A stretch of 64,000 nucleotides of DNA. Origin: Malus domestica. Taxonomy: Eukaryota > Streptophyta > Magnoliopsida > Rosales > Rosaceae. Each line of letters begins with the position of its first letter. Position 1 is the stretch's first letter. The stretch is taken from positions 36,510,001 to 36,574,000 of the forward strand of contig NC_091667.1 in the NCBI RefSeq assembly GCF_042453785.1, read 5' to 3'. Positions 9,482 to 23,015 of the stretch are shown here, piece after piece. Both the position numbers and the translations under genes were made by a program. The notes beneath the pieces are model-generated. The model made no database searches. It was not told the DNA's origin and saw only the letters and a program-made list of their open reading frames with translations.

Positions 9482-12400
9482 ATGGGAGTCGAGAACTACC
9501 ATGTGATTGAGCTTGTAGGTGAAGGTTCCTTTGGGAAGGTATACAAGGGAAGGCGAAAGCACACCGGTCAGGTAATTACCTTTTGCACTTCTAATTGTTT
9601 TTTGTTTTCCTTTCGTTCTTCTTGTTGGTGTTTAGTGTTTAATGTTTATGCCGGTGACGTGTTTTTGTCCCTGCTGCAGACCGTTGCAATGAAATTCATC
9701 ATGAAGCATGGCAAAAGTGACAAAGATATCCACAATTTAAGACAAGAAATTGAGGTATTGGACTCATTTTTTTATCTCAAATCAAATGTAGTTTACATCT
9801 TGAACTTCCTTGATTTGGTTTATCATTTATGATTGACATTTCCTTTTCAATTTTTAGTTGTTTAGTATCCAGTGTTCCTCTATGTGCAGATCCTACGAAA
9901 GTTGAAGCACGAAAACATCATTGAAATGCTTGATTCCTTTGAAAGCCCACAAGAGTTCTGTGTTGTCACAGAATTTGCACAAGTACTGAACCCTTTCTTC
10001 AATATGACTGCATTAATTTATCTACCGTAGCTTGTTATTTTGGAAACTCTTCCAGATGTACAAGGGTATCTTCCTATTTGTGGAATGTGTTCAGATGCAT
10101 GAACTATCAAAGATTTTCTTGGTATGCAGGGTGAACTATTTGAAATTCTTGAGGATGATAAGTGCCTTCCTGAAGAACAAGTTCAAGCTATTGCAAAGCA
10201 GCTGGTATATTCTTTATTACGAATTTTAGGCTCCATCTCAATTGATTATCACATTTGATTGTTTAGTTTTTCCAGTTGTTGTTTATACTTTTTCTTTATT
10301 ATTCTATAATATAAAGTTAAAATTTTCATTTATTGAATTTTACAGGTGAGGGCATTGCATTATCTGCATTCCAACCGTATCATCCATCGTGACATGAAAC
10401 CACAAAACATTCTCATTGGTGCTGGTTCTATTGTTAAGGTTGATTCTACCGATAATCTCTATGTTTAACATAAATATATGATCAACCGAACAAATTAATT
10501 CATATTCTTACGTGAATTGTTTTTACTTTCTTCCCCTCTCTCTGCTTTTTACATGTGATGTTTCTTATAAGTGAATTTCTGGTATCAGATAACTAATAAA
10601 TTTTCTTGTTTGTCACAGCTCTGTGATTTTGGGTTTGCACGTGCAATGTCCACAAACACTGTTGTTTTGCGATCCATTAAAGGTCAGCTGACAATTCTTG
10701 ATTAACTTATAGATACTCCCCGAGGATCTTGAAGGAACTATGCTATTGTGTTTGGCCATTCGGTGAAGTTTTCATTAATGTTTCTTAGGTACTCCTCTGT
10801 ACATGGCACCTGAACTAGTACGGGAACAACCTTACAACCACACTGCAGATCTCTGGTCTCTTGGAGTAATATTGTATGCTGCATTCCTTCTTTTATCTTT
10901 CAATCAAAATATTTCCCTGAGTTTCTATTTAAGTATTCTGCTACTGATTTGTTAGATTTTGACCCATGCTATTGAAAATTCTTTTACTTATCTTATATAG
11001 TTCAAGAGGGTTTCTAATTTAATCTATTCCTTCATGTCATGTGCTTTCTTACCTTATTTCGGCTTTAGCCTTGCTGTCATGTGGTCATACAGGTTATAGG
11101 ATATTCACTTCTGTAGCTCATCCCAATTTACCATAGATCACATCATCACAATTCAAATAAATATAATTGGAATAGCAAGTTCCACAGCCTGTTTGGGCTG
11201 GCCCATTTTTCTGCCTCATTTTTATTTCTCTTCTTTTCCCATATTTGTTGACAATTATTATTTTTGTGTACACACCAGATATGAATTATTTGTAGGCCAG
11301 CCTCCCTTTTATACAAACTCTGTATATGCACTCATCAGGCACATTGTCAAGGTACATGTCATCAAAATTTATGTGAGTTTTGTTAGGTATGTCAATAAAA
11401 AGTATGATTTAATGCTGCATTGAAATGTCTCAGGATCCAGTTAAATATCCTGACAACATGAGTCCAAGTTTTAAAAACTTTCTTAAGGGACTGCTCAATA
11501 AGGTTTGCTATACAATTTGAAATTATGGCCTTTTCAGTTGAATAGTTTCAATGGTTATTTCTGCTAACCTCGAGTGTTAACAGGTGTTTTCTTATTGAGA
11601 AACAGGTACCTCAAAATCGATTGACTTGGCCAGCTCTTCTGGAACACCCATTTGTTAAAGAGACTCCTCATGAACTGGAGGCTAGGGTACTAATATCTCA
11701 TCGTAGCTGCATTTTCTATATTTACTTTTGAAAAATTCTTTTATACTTCTGCTAATAAAACCTTTATTTTGTTTTACAATGTTTCACTTTTCATGAGATC
11801 CATGATAGTGTGTATATATAAGAGTGCCATGTGTCAGTTGTAGAATTACATAACTATAGCAATTATTATACCTTTCCAGGAAATGCGTTCAGCTACTGCT
11901 GCAGATAGGGGATGTGTTGCGGCATGGAGGGGTGAAGGAAACAAAGTTCAAACATCAGTTGTGGCTGTTTCATCTCCTGGTAGTTACTTTTTTCTTGACT
12001 TCAAAATTTCAAATGGTTTTCTTTGAATTGTGATTAAAATACTTCCACTGTCATAATGGTAAAGTCCACTCTCCAGCTTCTTCAGAGAACAACAGTGGAA
12101 TAAGTTTTCAGAATGATGCTCAAGCAAATACTCCTGAATCCACAACAGTCAATTCTTCCCCAAATGAGTTCCCAGGATTTGCAAATCCTAATGAAGTTAA
12201 ACAGTCAGGTATTTAAAGTTCATATCAAGGAAAAATAGTCTGTTTCTATTTGTTCAATAAAATCAATTTAATATATTATGATTGAGGCCTTGGCTTTGTG
12301 TTTTTCAATGGAAGCATAAGTATTGCAATTATTACTTCCTAAGTAACATCTTGCTTCAGGTTTCCAAATTTTGGACAGATTGGAAAATAACTCTCGTACA

Positions 12401-15400
12401 GTCAAAGGTGCACAAATAATAAGTCAAGATAATGAAGCATTAGCACATGTTTTGGTACCACTAAAAAGATGCTCCAATGGACCCCCAAATTCTTGCAAGT
12501 AAAGCTGAATTTCATTCCTACATTTGTTGGACAATTATATAACCAAATACCTATGTTTTTTTATCCGTATGAGTTGATTGTTTCAAAATATGTACAAATA
12601 CGTACAGGGATGAAGATATTATTAATTCAAACCAGTCTTTGAGAATCCTTTCAAACTTAGTTGCAGCTGGTGCCTTCCAGTCCAGCGGACTGCTTGATGA
12701 AATAATACACGAACTTCTTGCTTACACTGCCATCATTGTGAGCATGAAATCTTCTGAAGTAAATGAGTTAAAGGCGAAGGTATAAGTGCATCATTTAGAA
12801 GTTTCTTACCTCTGATTATTGCATCTTGAGTTTTGCCACATCCCCATGGCCTTGTGCTTGAAATTGGTTTTCATGTGGAGATGATTGGCCGTCAGTAAAT
12901 TTAATGCTTAGTTTGCCATATTATGTTCTCCATCCCCCACCATGTCATCTTACACTTAAAGAATGTGTTTTCTATGTCTTCTGCGTCTTTTAAATTTAGC
13001 ATCTTAAGAAGCTTTAAGTTGAACAGATCATAAGTATAGAGATAGGTTTTTTCCCCATCTGTTTGATGATCTAGGTGACTGATAAAATCATTGTTTTATT
13101 TTAAAACTTTTTCAGAGTTTCTCAGTGATTAAAATTTTGGTTGACAATGCTGGAAGCAGCATTGGTGGCTCATATTTCAGGCACTGGGTTGCCTTATCTG
13201 ATATTTTTTCACAGGTATGATTCTTTTTATGGTCATATTGCTTTATAGCTACAATTTAAGTTCCTGCTTCTAGTTCTCATCTTGTTGAATGTGTAGGTTG
13301 TGGATTGTAGTGAAGATGCATCTGGAAGAGTTCTGTATGAGTCCATTGCTTGCATTACTATCATGTTAAGAAGAGTCACTCAGGGCCTTAAATCTTTTTC
13401 CTCAACCTCTGATCCTAATGAAGCACTGAAACAGATTCTGGATCACGCTAAAAGATCTGGTTTAGTGGACCAACTTTGTCTCTGCTTAGTAACCGCAGGG
13501 TCAAGTCTTATTTCAGGCTCTTCAAATATGCTGCGTGCAGCTTGTGAAGCATGTGTGGCAATTTGGTTTCTGATAGATGCATCAGAAAATCTTTGTATGA
13601 AAAGAAATGCCTATTTATTCCCGCTAAACACTATGCGCCGGCCTTCACCCCAACTTGACATTAGGGATCAAGATCAAGGTTCTTTGATTGGGACAGAAGC
13701 ATCAAAACTTGTTGCTGTAGTTACAAGAGCATTCCTTAGATCAAAAGCAGTACAAGTTGCTATCCATTATTGCCTTCACCAACGACTTGAAGCTTCACTG
13801 TATGCTGTCATTCAGGTGTTTCTCTCATCCAATTTACATGCACACCAAAATACAGCACCTAAAATCTCTCAAGAAATCCACCTGTAAACAGGGTGTTGTT
13901 TTTTGAAACTGTAAAGTAATGAGAAGGAAAATTTCTTGAGATATTTCAACGGCAGTTTTTAATTACATTTGTGGTTGGATCTAGTGTTCATAATCACAAT
14001 TCTTTTCCATGTTTCAGTTGTTGTTGAGGTGCTGCTTGCATAATGGAATTGTTCCAGGTGTTCTATGTGGCCTGCCTACTTCCCTACCTGTAACTACTGT
14101 TGTTAGTGGCGGAGGTGATGGAACCATTATTTCAGAGATATTCTCTTTGTTGTCTTTGTGCATTTCGTCTCAAAATAAAGATCCCCAAGCAGTTGAGACA
14201 ACCACCTTCATGAGCAAATTAACCAATCCCACTACCTTGGTTCTGCATTCATGCCTCATCCTTGCAACAGTTGCACAATGTTTGAAGGCAACTGGAAGAA
14301 ATTCTGCACTATTTATGCTAACGACCTCTCCAAAGAAGCAGCTTTCTCGACTTTCTGTCCTTTCTCATCATTTTTCTTCTGAAGAGAGCAAAAATGCCTC
14401 CTTTCAAGCTCATACTTCATCAGCCATGCTGGCACTGGCTTCTATTTTGTTCCTTGAATCTGGCAGTTCTGTTGAGTCTTCTATCTTTGAGGTAGCAGTG
14501 CCCTTGATTCCTAAAAGTGCCATGCTATGTGAATACCTGAAGCTTTCATCAGGCAAAGGAAATGAATTGCGTTTGAATGGCCCCAGTGGTGCTCTCTCAT
14601 ACTGGCATGGTCTAAGGGATGGATGTGTTGGCTTGCTGGAGTCCAGACTGAGGTGGGGAGGACCCTTAGCTGTTAAACAGCTGTGTGCAAGCAATATCCC
14701 TCTGCTTCTAGTGGATTTGTTAGCCAACAACCAACCAGAAGTTGACAGCACCAATGATCAAGTTGGGCTTTCCCCTATAGGAGTCGTATGGACAGTATTG
14801 TCAATATGTCAGTGCCTTTCCGGTGGAGCCTTAACTTTTCGGCAGATTCTGCTTAGATGTAATCATATCAAGCTCATCTCTGACTTGATATCTGATATGC
14901 ATCTCAAGCTTGTAAAGTCCTGGGTTGGGCCTGGTGGAGGGAAGGATGGTGTAAGAGATATAACAAACGCAGTAATTGATGTCTTGGCATTTCCTTTTGT
15001 GGCCGTACAGAATGTTCCAGGATTGCCATCAACCACTGCTTCAGTGAATAGTGGGGCCCTTCTCAACCTGGGTTCACCAGGTGTGAGAGTTGGCATGGAA
15101 GACAAAGACATGGTGAAAGTAATTGAAGAAGACCTTGGAAAGTATATTAAAAACCTTTTGGAGGTTCGCATTTCTTTCCTTTGTTTTTCCTCTTTGTGGA
15201 GACAGGGTTAGGGTTTGTTTAGAATCTTCTTCCAGGATGGTGACATTCTTGTTTGGAGGATACACAGCATATACATCAGTATTATATCAGATAGCAGAAT
15301 GAATTCATAAGCTGAATCTTGATATGTGTTTCTCATTCAATTTCTTCTGAAGTTTACAGGTAGGAGTGCCAGGCATCATTCTTTGGTGTTTAGAGCACTT

Positions 15401-16855
15401 GGACTTAAAGGATATGGGAAGGCCTGTGGCCTTCCTTGCAAAAATGATTGGTTACCGACCATTGGCAGTTCAACTTGTGGGTAAAGGCTTGTTGGATCCT
15501 AAAAGGATGAGAAGATTGCTCGACTGTTCAAGCCCAAGAGAGGTGATGCTGGATGTTCTGATGATTGTTTCTGATTTGGCTCGCATGGACAAGGTCAGAT
15601 ATGGTTTTTGATTGAATATAGTTGTTGCTGCATGTAATATTGTGGTTCAATATATGTTCACCTTTTTAATGTTGAAGTGTCTGAGCTGTGGAAGGAACAT
15701 CGTGTTGTTTAGAGGAATCCTTGTCATCTAAGTAATAGGAAGGTAAAAAAGAAATATTTTATTTCTTAATATTTCTTCCTCCTTTTGGTGTTTAGGGATT
15801 CTACGAATACATTAATGGAGCATCTGTATTGGAGTTCTTCAAGGAATTTCTTACCCATGAAGATCCTAATGTGCGCTCAAAGGCTTGCAGTGCTCTAGGA
15901 AATATGTGCCGGCACAGCTCCTACTTTTATAGTTCCCTAGTAAGTAATGAATGATAGATTGTTTTAAGGTTCTTCGAATACCCTGTCTGGATGATGAAGC
16001 ACACACACACGTGGATGAGATTGGATTTCTTTTTTGTATCTTACAATGGAATATGATGATCTCAGGCAAGGCATCAAATCATTGGTCTCCTTATTGATCG
16101 ATGTTCTGATCCAGATAAACGGACACGGAAATTTGCTTGCTTTGCTGTAAGTTATCTTCCCTTGAATGATGTCTTATGTTACTTTTAGCTGTCCGTTGCA
16201 GTTGATCAATTAAGTTTGTTCTTCACTATCCTATCAAGAATATGTGTCTACCTTAACTGTTGAACTTAATTTCTCTCTGCAGATTGGGAATGCTGCCTAC
16301 CATGACAAGATATTATATGAAGAGCTACGAAGATCTATACCCTCTCTTGCGAATTTGTTGGTTTCGTCCGAAGAAGACAAGACTAAAGCAAATGCTGCAG
16401 GTGCACTAAGCAATCTCGTCCGCCACTCCGACCAGCTTTGCGAAGATATTGTGTCTAAGGGAGCCATGCAGGTTTGTGGTTTTGATTCCTTTCTTTCCTT
16501 AGATAATCACCCTAATCATGCTTTTCGAAACCAAGCCGCTTTTCAAGCTTTGTTCTATACACATTGCCATGATAGAATCATGAAATTCCTCACTTTTGTG
16601 CTGCAGTCTCTACTGAAGTTGGTGGCTGATTGTTCTGTGGTGGCACTCAACCCGCCGGGTAGGAAAGATTCAGTAAACGAGTCACCTCTGAAAATAGCTC
16701 TGTTCTCATTGGCAAAGATGTGTTCGCATCAGCCCTGCAGACAATTCCTCCGTTCATCACCGCTGTTCTCTGTGATCGGACGCCTTCGGCAATCTCCGGA
16801 ATCAACAATTGCCAACTATGCCTCCCTTATTTTCACCAAAGTTGCTGATTCTTGA
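9482..16855 (+). CDS. TIO: FUSED-family kinase TWO-IN-ONE (TIO)
   Basis: Coding exons: 9482-9571, 9680-9754, 9890-9982, 10130-10204, 10346-10438, 10619-10682, 10789-10873, 11279-11351, 11434-11502, 11606-11686, 11880-11979, 12077-12208, 12360-12498, 12608-12779, 13116-13214, 13297-13815, 14018-15163, 15360-15593, 15796-15939, 16066-16146, 16283-16471, 16607-16855. They join to 1333 aa (Arabidopsis TIO is about 1320). The N-terminus is a complete kinase: GEGSFGKV loop at 13-20, Lys35 in VAMK, HRD at 125-127, DFG at 145-147, then GTPLYMAPE. The long C-terminal half is ARM/HEAT-like. TIO works at the phragmoplast midline with kinesin-12 proteins in cytokinesis, mainly known from pollen. A 5' UTR intron runs from 8824 to about 9441. 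No damage seen. Confidence 0.93.
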
Positions 16856-17124
16856 TACAGATTAAGGCTCATTACCACTAATCAGCAGATCGCCTTCACC
16901 GGCGAATTTCGAAAAATGGGGCTTGCAAATGCAAGAAAGTTGGCTGACTTTGAGGTATGTATGTATGCATGTGTATGGACCCTTTGTTTAATTAAGTCAT
17001 CGGAAAATTATTTCTTGTTCATTCTTCTCTTCTGTGGAGGCTGTTTCCTAAATTCCCTTTCTGGTTAGTTTTTCTTGCATGCCTATTTTTTTCACACATA
17101 AATACACGCATTAAATTAGACCTG

Positions 17125-17490
17125 GCAAATGGATCGTGTTTGTTGTGGTTGTGTCGTTTTTGTATTATATCTGTTATCTTAACAAATTGTCTCGTGTCAA
17201 ACCCGTTATCTTAATAGATTATTAACAGGTGATCTGATAACGACCCGACACATTAACGGGTCGTGTCGTTTTGTGTTAGGTTAATGCCTAATGTCTAACC
17301 TAGTAAACTGGTCGTATTTGTGGCGTTTATGTGTCATAATCATTATCTTAACGGATTTTTTTAACATGTGATCTGATAAAGGTCTGAAATGTTAACAAGA
17401 ACTTAACAGGTACTCGATAATGATCTAGGTCGTTAACTGATTGATCCAAAACTCTATTTTTGTGTCGTTTTGTGTTCGATTAAATGGCCG
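17125..17490. repeat. Dispersed repeat rich in ACCCGTTA / TAACGGGT
   Basis: Repeated short blocks such as CCCGTTATCTTAA, CATTAACGGGTCGTGTCG and GTGTCGTTTTGTGTTAG occur in both orientations. This composition is familiar from dispersed plant repeats, but I see no clean ends or target duplication, so the class is left open. Confidence 0.45.
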
Positions 17491-18211
17491 TGTAAAAAAT
17501 TATCATATCTACATTGTATAGCTTTTGCACCTCAAAATTGAATTCTTATTAATAAATTAGATTAGTTTAAAATATCGGAAACTGATTATCTCTTACGTTT
17601 GTGGAAGATACAAAAACGTTGTTTTCTTACTGAATTTGTTGAGTCTAATAGCGTGAGTTTTTAAAATGTCCCTTGACTGGTCGAGCGAGTTTATTTAGTC
17701 CATCCGACTACCTCCGAGCTACTGAGACGTGGCGACACTGAAATGTCCCTGGCACTCAAATTGTAACCTGCCACGTGTTACACGCTCTTCCTTTTCCTTA
17801 TCCTTTTCCTCTTTTCTTTTTTATTTTTAAAATCTTGAACTTTAAACTTATAGGAAGACGGGGGCCATGTGTCCAGATGCGGTGTATTTTTCAAGGGAAA
17901 AACTTTGGCTACGACGTTTGATTTTGATAGTTTTCGCATGGAATAAGACTAATGTGAAACACAAATATTTCATTATTTGGGAAAAAAAGTTTCAATGTTA
18001 AATAACTTTATAATGCGTAGCATTTTTAATATCTCGTATTTGGTGAATATGTAAGAAATGCTTTGCATATAATGTGATCATTTGTATTCCAGTTTTGTTC
18101 TTTTGGACGATTATCAAGAGTTGATAGTCACTCATCATTAGATAATATCAAATTGCGACTGGACGTTAAAAACGTATATTCTTGATCAAAATGTTTGATA
18201 TCACGTCTAGA

Positions 18212-18342
18212 GAAATGCTAGTGGGACTCTCATTGGATTTTTTGTCATTTCACAATTTAACGTCAATTCCTATTTAATATTATAAAATATTATGTTAAAA
18301 ACATGAGTTGGTAGAAAGTTCCAATAGCATTTTTCTCAAATA
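18212..18342. mobile_element. Short MITE, GAGAAATGCTAGTGGGA termini
   Basis: The left end GAGAAATGCTAGTGGGACTC and the right end ATAGCATTTTTCTC are inverted. The interior TTTTTGTCATTTCAC and AACGTCAATTCC blocks are shared with the element at 5988-6319 and with 19020-19155, so the three belong to one family. Confidence 0.55.
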
Positions 18343-19019
18343 TATTAGCGAGTGATCATTTATTAGTTACGTGACTAAATGTGAAACTTGAGTCAATCTA
18401 GTTGAGCTGTTTTGAAGTGGTCCCAAAGGACCCAAACCCAATCTAAGATTATGATCCATTAATTATAATTTAAAGTCCCTATCAAAGTTCACAAATGCAT
18501 CCACAACCTCTCTAATTTTAATTGGGGAGTGTAAAATATTAATTAAAAGTTGGCACATCATTTATTCACTACATATTATGGTACACTGATTTATACTTCA
18601 TTTAATATTGCAAAAATGTTAGGCGCACCAAATCTTTTTCAGTGTCAATGTTTTATTTTTTAAAGTTAAATATTTAAAAAAAAACAATTTTCACAATTTT
18701 TTGTCATTCTATACATGTCTCTATAATTTTGTTCTTATTTTTTGTATTTATTTATTCAATTCAAATACTAAAAATAAGAAAGTTTGCGTATAGATTTAGA
18801 AAAGAGATTAGATATCGTTACGGTAACTTTTTTTTTTCTTAGAGGAAAGCAAGGTATGAGTATTACATACAACAATCCCTAACATTTAGATCTAGGAAGA
18901 AAAAAAAGAAAGCAAATATTGGGTGGTGTTATTCACGTATCTTTTTTTACTTTTCATACACTTTGTTTTACTTTATTTGAATGGATGATAAAAAAATTGA
19001 GAGATGTGTGTAAAGTGTA

Positions 19020-19155
19020 AAAGATGGAGTAATGTTAATGAGACTCTTAAAAGTAAGATTTTTTATAAACTCTCTGTCATTTTATATTTTTAACATAATA
19101 TTTTATAATATTGATATGAGAATTGACGTTAAAGTGAGATGACAGAAAATTATCC
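19020..19155. mobile_element. Diverged relative of the 5988/18212 MITE family
   Basis: Contains GAGACTCTTAAAAGTAAG, TCTCTGTCATTTTATA and GAATTGACGTTAAAGTGAGA, the same internal blocks as the element at 18212 but more diverged. Ends not defined. Confidence 0.4.
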
Positions 19156-19499
19156 TATATATTCGTGTCAGGAAAGTGGGAACACAAATCGAAGGTCAGA
19201 TCTGATAAGCGATTGTACTTATCATGCATAGGAGACAGCTACCTCGCACTAGGCCGGACAATGACAGATTGATTGGTAGATAATAAATTAGATTCCTCAT
19301 AATAAAAGTCTTGAAATATAAAATTATTTATTGTTCGGAGAGGTAGAAAGTAGTGGGACCACAAATGAAAATAAGGAAAAAGAAGAAAATAATGGAAGTA
19401 AATTTGGTAATTAAGTACGAGGTAGGGTAACGTGGCGGGACATGAGTCACGGTCACCATCTTATTAATTCACGTGAGCAAAAATACTTCTTAATTTATA

Positions 19500-19653
19500 A
19501 AGAAAACTAATGAAAAGGATTTGAAAACTTTGAGTTTTAATGATAAGGACAAAATAAAGGGTAAAGTGAATAGTACCAGGATTGATTTTTTAGTGTAAAA
19601 ATGTGGTTTTTCGTTAAAGTGAACAGTACCATGTGCTTTTCGTTAAAGTTCCC
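19500..19653 (-). mobile_element. Mutator-type MITE copy 2
   Basis: Reverse-orientation copy of the family at 6068-6223. TAATTTATA stands on both sides (19491-19499 and 19654-19662), a perfect 9-bp target duplication that supports the Mutator assignment. Confidence 0.8.
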
Positions 19654-21430
19654 TAATTTATATGCTAAACTAAGTTTGAAATTAAACTAATATAATGGTA
19701 AGTAAGAAAGAGAGTGGTGAGGTTCACCACTACTTTAGGATGGTAAACAAAAATACAATCTACTATATGTCAAAATTTTTTTTATTTCTCACACTCTTGT
19801 TATTTTTTTTTCATTGATTTTCTTTAGTTCATTTAATCTGACAGTCGAAAATTTAGTGGATTGTATGAGAAATAAAACTAGGTGTATAGATAGTACAATC
19901 CAACAACACAACACATTAAAAATCGTAAAGTACTCTAATAAAGGAGAAAAGAGAGTGCAAGCACGAGTGAATGACATCCAGTGCTAATAAAATAAATACA
20001 TATTTTGTCCACATGTACTTATTTTATGGACACTGAACGTTATGAGGTGTATTCGTTCGACATATTTCTCTAAAAAAAGGAAAATGACTTCACGAGTTTC
20101 ACAATTTTTGTTCAGACTTCTCTATGAGCTACTCCTCTCTTCAAAAATTTTGAAGTTTAAATACATCGTCCTCACATAATTTTGAGTAAACTATGATAGT
20201 TTAAATTGAGTCTTGTAAATAGTGAGTTTGAACCCTTAATATAAATCTATCGCGTTGTATATAATAAATGAAACTTGAATGGTGGTCCTTGTTCATTTCC
20301 CATATTCTTTTTTTTTTTTTGTCTGTAAACCCGAGATAGCACTTTTTATTTATTATTTTTTAAAATTTTATGGGTTGCCTTATATTCTGGAAAAAAAGAA
20401 GAAAAAGGAAAAAGGAAAAAGGATAATTGCACTAGGCTTAAAGTGGCGTGGGAGCACCATGTGACACATGTTTTTGTATGTTTTCGAAGGATAATTTATG
20501 CAACACGACATCTATATATATATTCATGCCTTAACTTATCACCCAAATACTTTCTACATGAAAACGACATCTATGCTTAATTGTTGGCACAACATGTACA
20601 TTAATTGAACAATCACAAATGATCTTCATAAGTAGTTAACTTGCTTTGATATGATGAGGGGAGTTGAGATTCCAATGTAATATCAATTTGGTAGTAGTGA
20701 GAGAAGCCTAACAACATTTCACATATGCTAGTATAAGTGATAAAATAAATTAACAGTAACAAGCGCAACTTAAAATCTCAACTGAGATTCTATATATAAA
20801 ATCTATTAACGTTATGATATAAAACGACACTGCACATTTCCGCGAGCAACACTAACTAATATAAATTCGAACTTAGACAAAAGCCGGCATACTGTATAGA
20901 TCAAGTAGATTAACACACACGTATGGTTGTGGGTGGCAATGAAGGACAATACAAAGGTCCCAATAGATGATGATTCAATTGCGACAAAAAAGCAATCACA
21001 TGGATTGCGTAAAAATGCACACAAAGTCTCTCTCTCTCCCTCATACACACATGCATTTAGACATCCTTTTTCTTCATGTTTGGTGGAGAGCACAAAAGCG
21101 TCCATCATTTGAACAAGTGTAGTGCACTTTGACGAAAGAGGACAATCATTTACGACATCAGATCTCTGGTTAGTTCATTATTATTTTATTTCTTGATCTC
21201 ATGTTTATCGCAAAGCAAATTTTATTGCCGATGTTATTACTAGTGTTGAACACTCGATTTAAGACACTTATACTTAGTATAGGTCCTCATCCGCTATTAC
21301 TCGAATTTCTTTTTGTTTGATTTTACTAAAAATGGTTGCACCAAAAGTTTCTCTCTTTAATTAACCTTTTTTTTTGTATAAAAAAAAAGGAAAAAAAAGC
21401 AAAAGCTTCCATCATTCATATTATGAAAAT

Positions 21431-21650
21431 GGACTTGGATTGTTTGCTCTCCCATTTCGGTGCCCTCCTCGTGCCCTCCTGTTTGTGTGGTCACGGTTAA
21501 GCCACGTCAACATTTTATATTACTATTTCTTTTTGTTTTATTATTTTTATAAAAAAACAATATAAAATGTTGACGTGGCTTAACCGTGACCACACAAAAT
21601 AAAAGGGCACGGGAAGAGCACCGAAATGGGAGGGTAGACAATCCAAGTCC
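21431..21650. mobile_element. Mutator-type foldback MITE, near-perfect hairpin
   Basis: Left arm (21431 to about 21527) and right arm (about 21560 to 21650) are inverted copies about 95 bp long with few mismatches, around a loop of about 30 bp. TATGAAAAT flanks both ends (21422-21430 and 21651-21659), a perfect 9-bp target duplication. Ends are GGACTTGGATTG/CAATCCAAGTCC. It has no coding capacity of its own. Confidence 0.88.
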
Positions 21651-22983
21651 TATGAAAATATCTCTCCATCGTCGCCGATCAATGTAATTGCTATTGTCTA
21701 ACAAGCAGCTAGCTTTATTTATACTACTAAGATTTATACTCAAACAATCTTATAATTTAATGAATCAAGATAATCATTTTGTTGATCCGTCCATCTCATG
21801 ATTTTCAATTGGTTTGTATTTAAAAAACTAATTTATACGAAATTTATTTATAAAAATATATTTAGAGCATACTGAGAAGTCGATCACATTGAGGACAAAC
21901 TAATTTAATTTATTAAAAATAACCACATATTACTTTTTTTTTGTTGGGTTTGATAAATACAAGATTAGCATTAATTTAATGTCTCGTTCATTGCCAACTG
22001 TTATTTTCGAGAAAATAATCGATCAAAAAATCTAATCAAACTTCATTCATCTTCTAGCCAAAAAAAAAAAACTTCATTCATCGATGTCTTATGTTTTCTG
22101 CTTAAAAAATACGATGGAAGACACAAAATGACTGTACAAACATCACGTCCATGCCATTGTCCAAAATCCGACGTAACTTTTGAAGGTCACCGTTCATCAT
22201 TTTCAATCACAAAAGGATTGAAAATCAATGTGACACTTTGATTTGGACTTTACATTATACAAAGTGGTTGTTGAAGGTATGCAAATATTTCTTTCGGTCA
22301 TTAACTACTCTAATACATGGAAACAAATATTCAAACTTAAGACCATATAAAGTGCCTTAATCAACTGACTTAATTTACATCTGTTATGAAGTTTTATTTG
22401 GCTGTTTAAATTTCTATGATTAAGGTACAATGAAACTATACAACCCCGATCAACTGGTCATAAGTAGGTATGATACTCCTCACAATTAGATATTGTAATG
22501 AAAATTTAAACTTAAATGCAAGGCAACATACTAACCTAATACACTTAGGTCGTGAAATTTTCAGTTAAAAACTCAAACTTATACTCGGCAGCCATTCATA
22601 AATTAATGAAGTTGCAAAATTTGCAAGAGAAACCAATGAAGACTGCCGACCTAAATTAGGCCTCTTCTCTTTCTGATACGAGTCCCTCTCATTCCCCGGT
22701 TTGGAACAAAAAACAATTAAATCCATCACTTCCACGTATTAAATGTTACCGTTAGGGGCATGGTCATTGGTAGCCACACAGAAAGTTAAAACCAAATGTC
22801 AACATTTGCCGATGGTCCATCAGTCCATTTGGCCAATCAGAAGATGAGCTCAGGCAGTGCAATGGTGGACCCTCCTGCACTCCATCATTTCCACCTCGCC
22901 TAGGGTTTTCTGTCGCGTACAGGCTCTAGCCACTACAGTCCAATATAGAGTAAGAAAAATCAGGTAGTGAGAGAAAGAGAAAG

Positions 22984-22988
<5 letters not shown>

Positions 22989-23014
<26 letters not shown>
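22989..23014. repeat. GA microsatellite upstream of TOPLESS-related gene
   Basis: About 13 GA units in a purine-rich stretch with further GA runs at 23110-23130 and 23300-23315, probably promoter or 5' UTR. Confidence 0.85.

Positions 23015-23015
<1 letters not shown>

Noticed and set aside
21374-21743. Two overlapping ORFs on opposite strands sharing GLG-LPFRC-PRALLF
   Set aside because: They are the two arms of the foldback MITE read on opposite strands.
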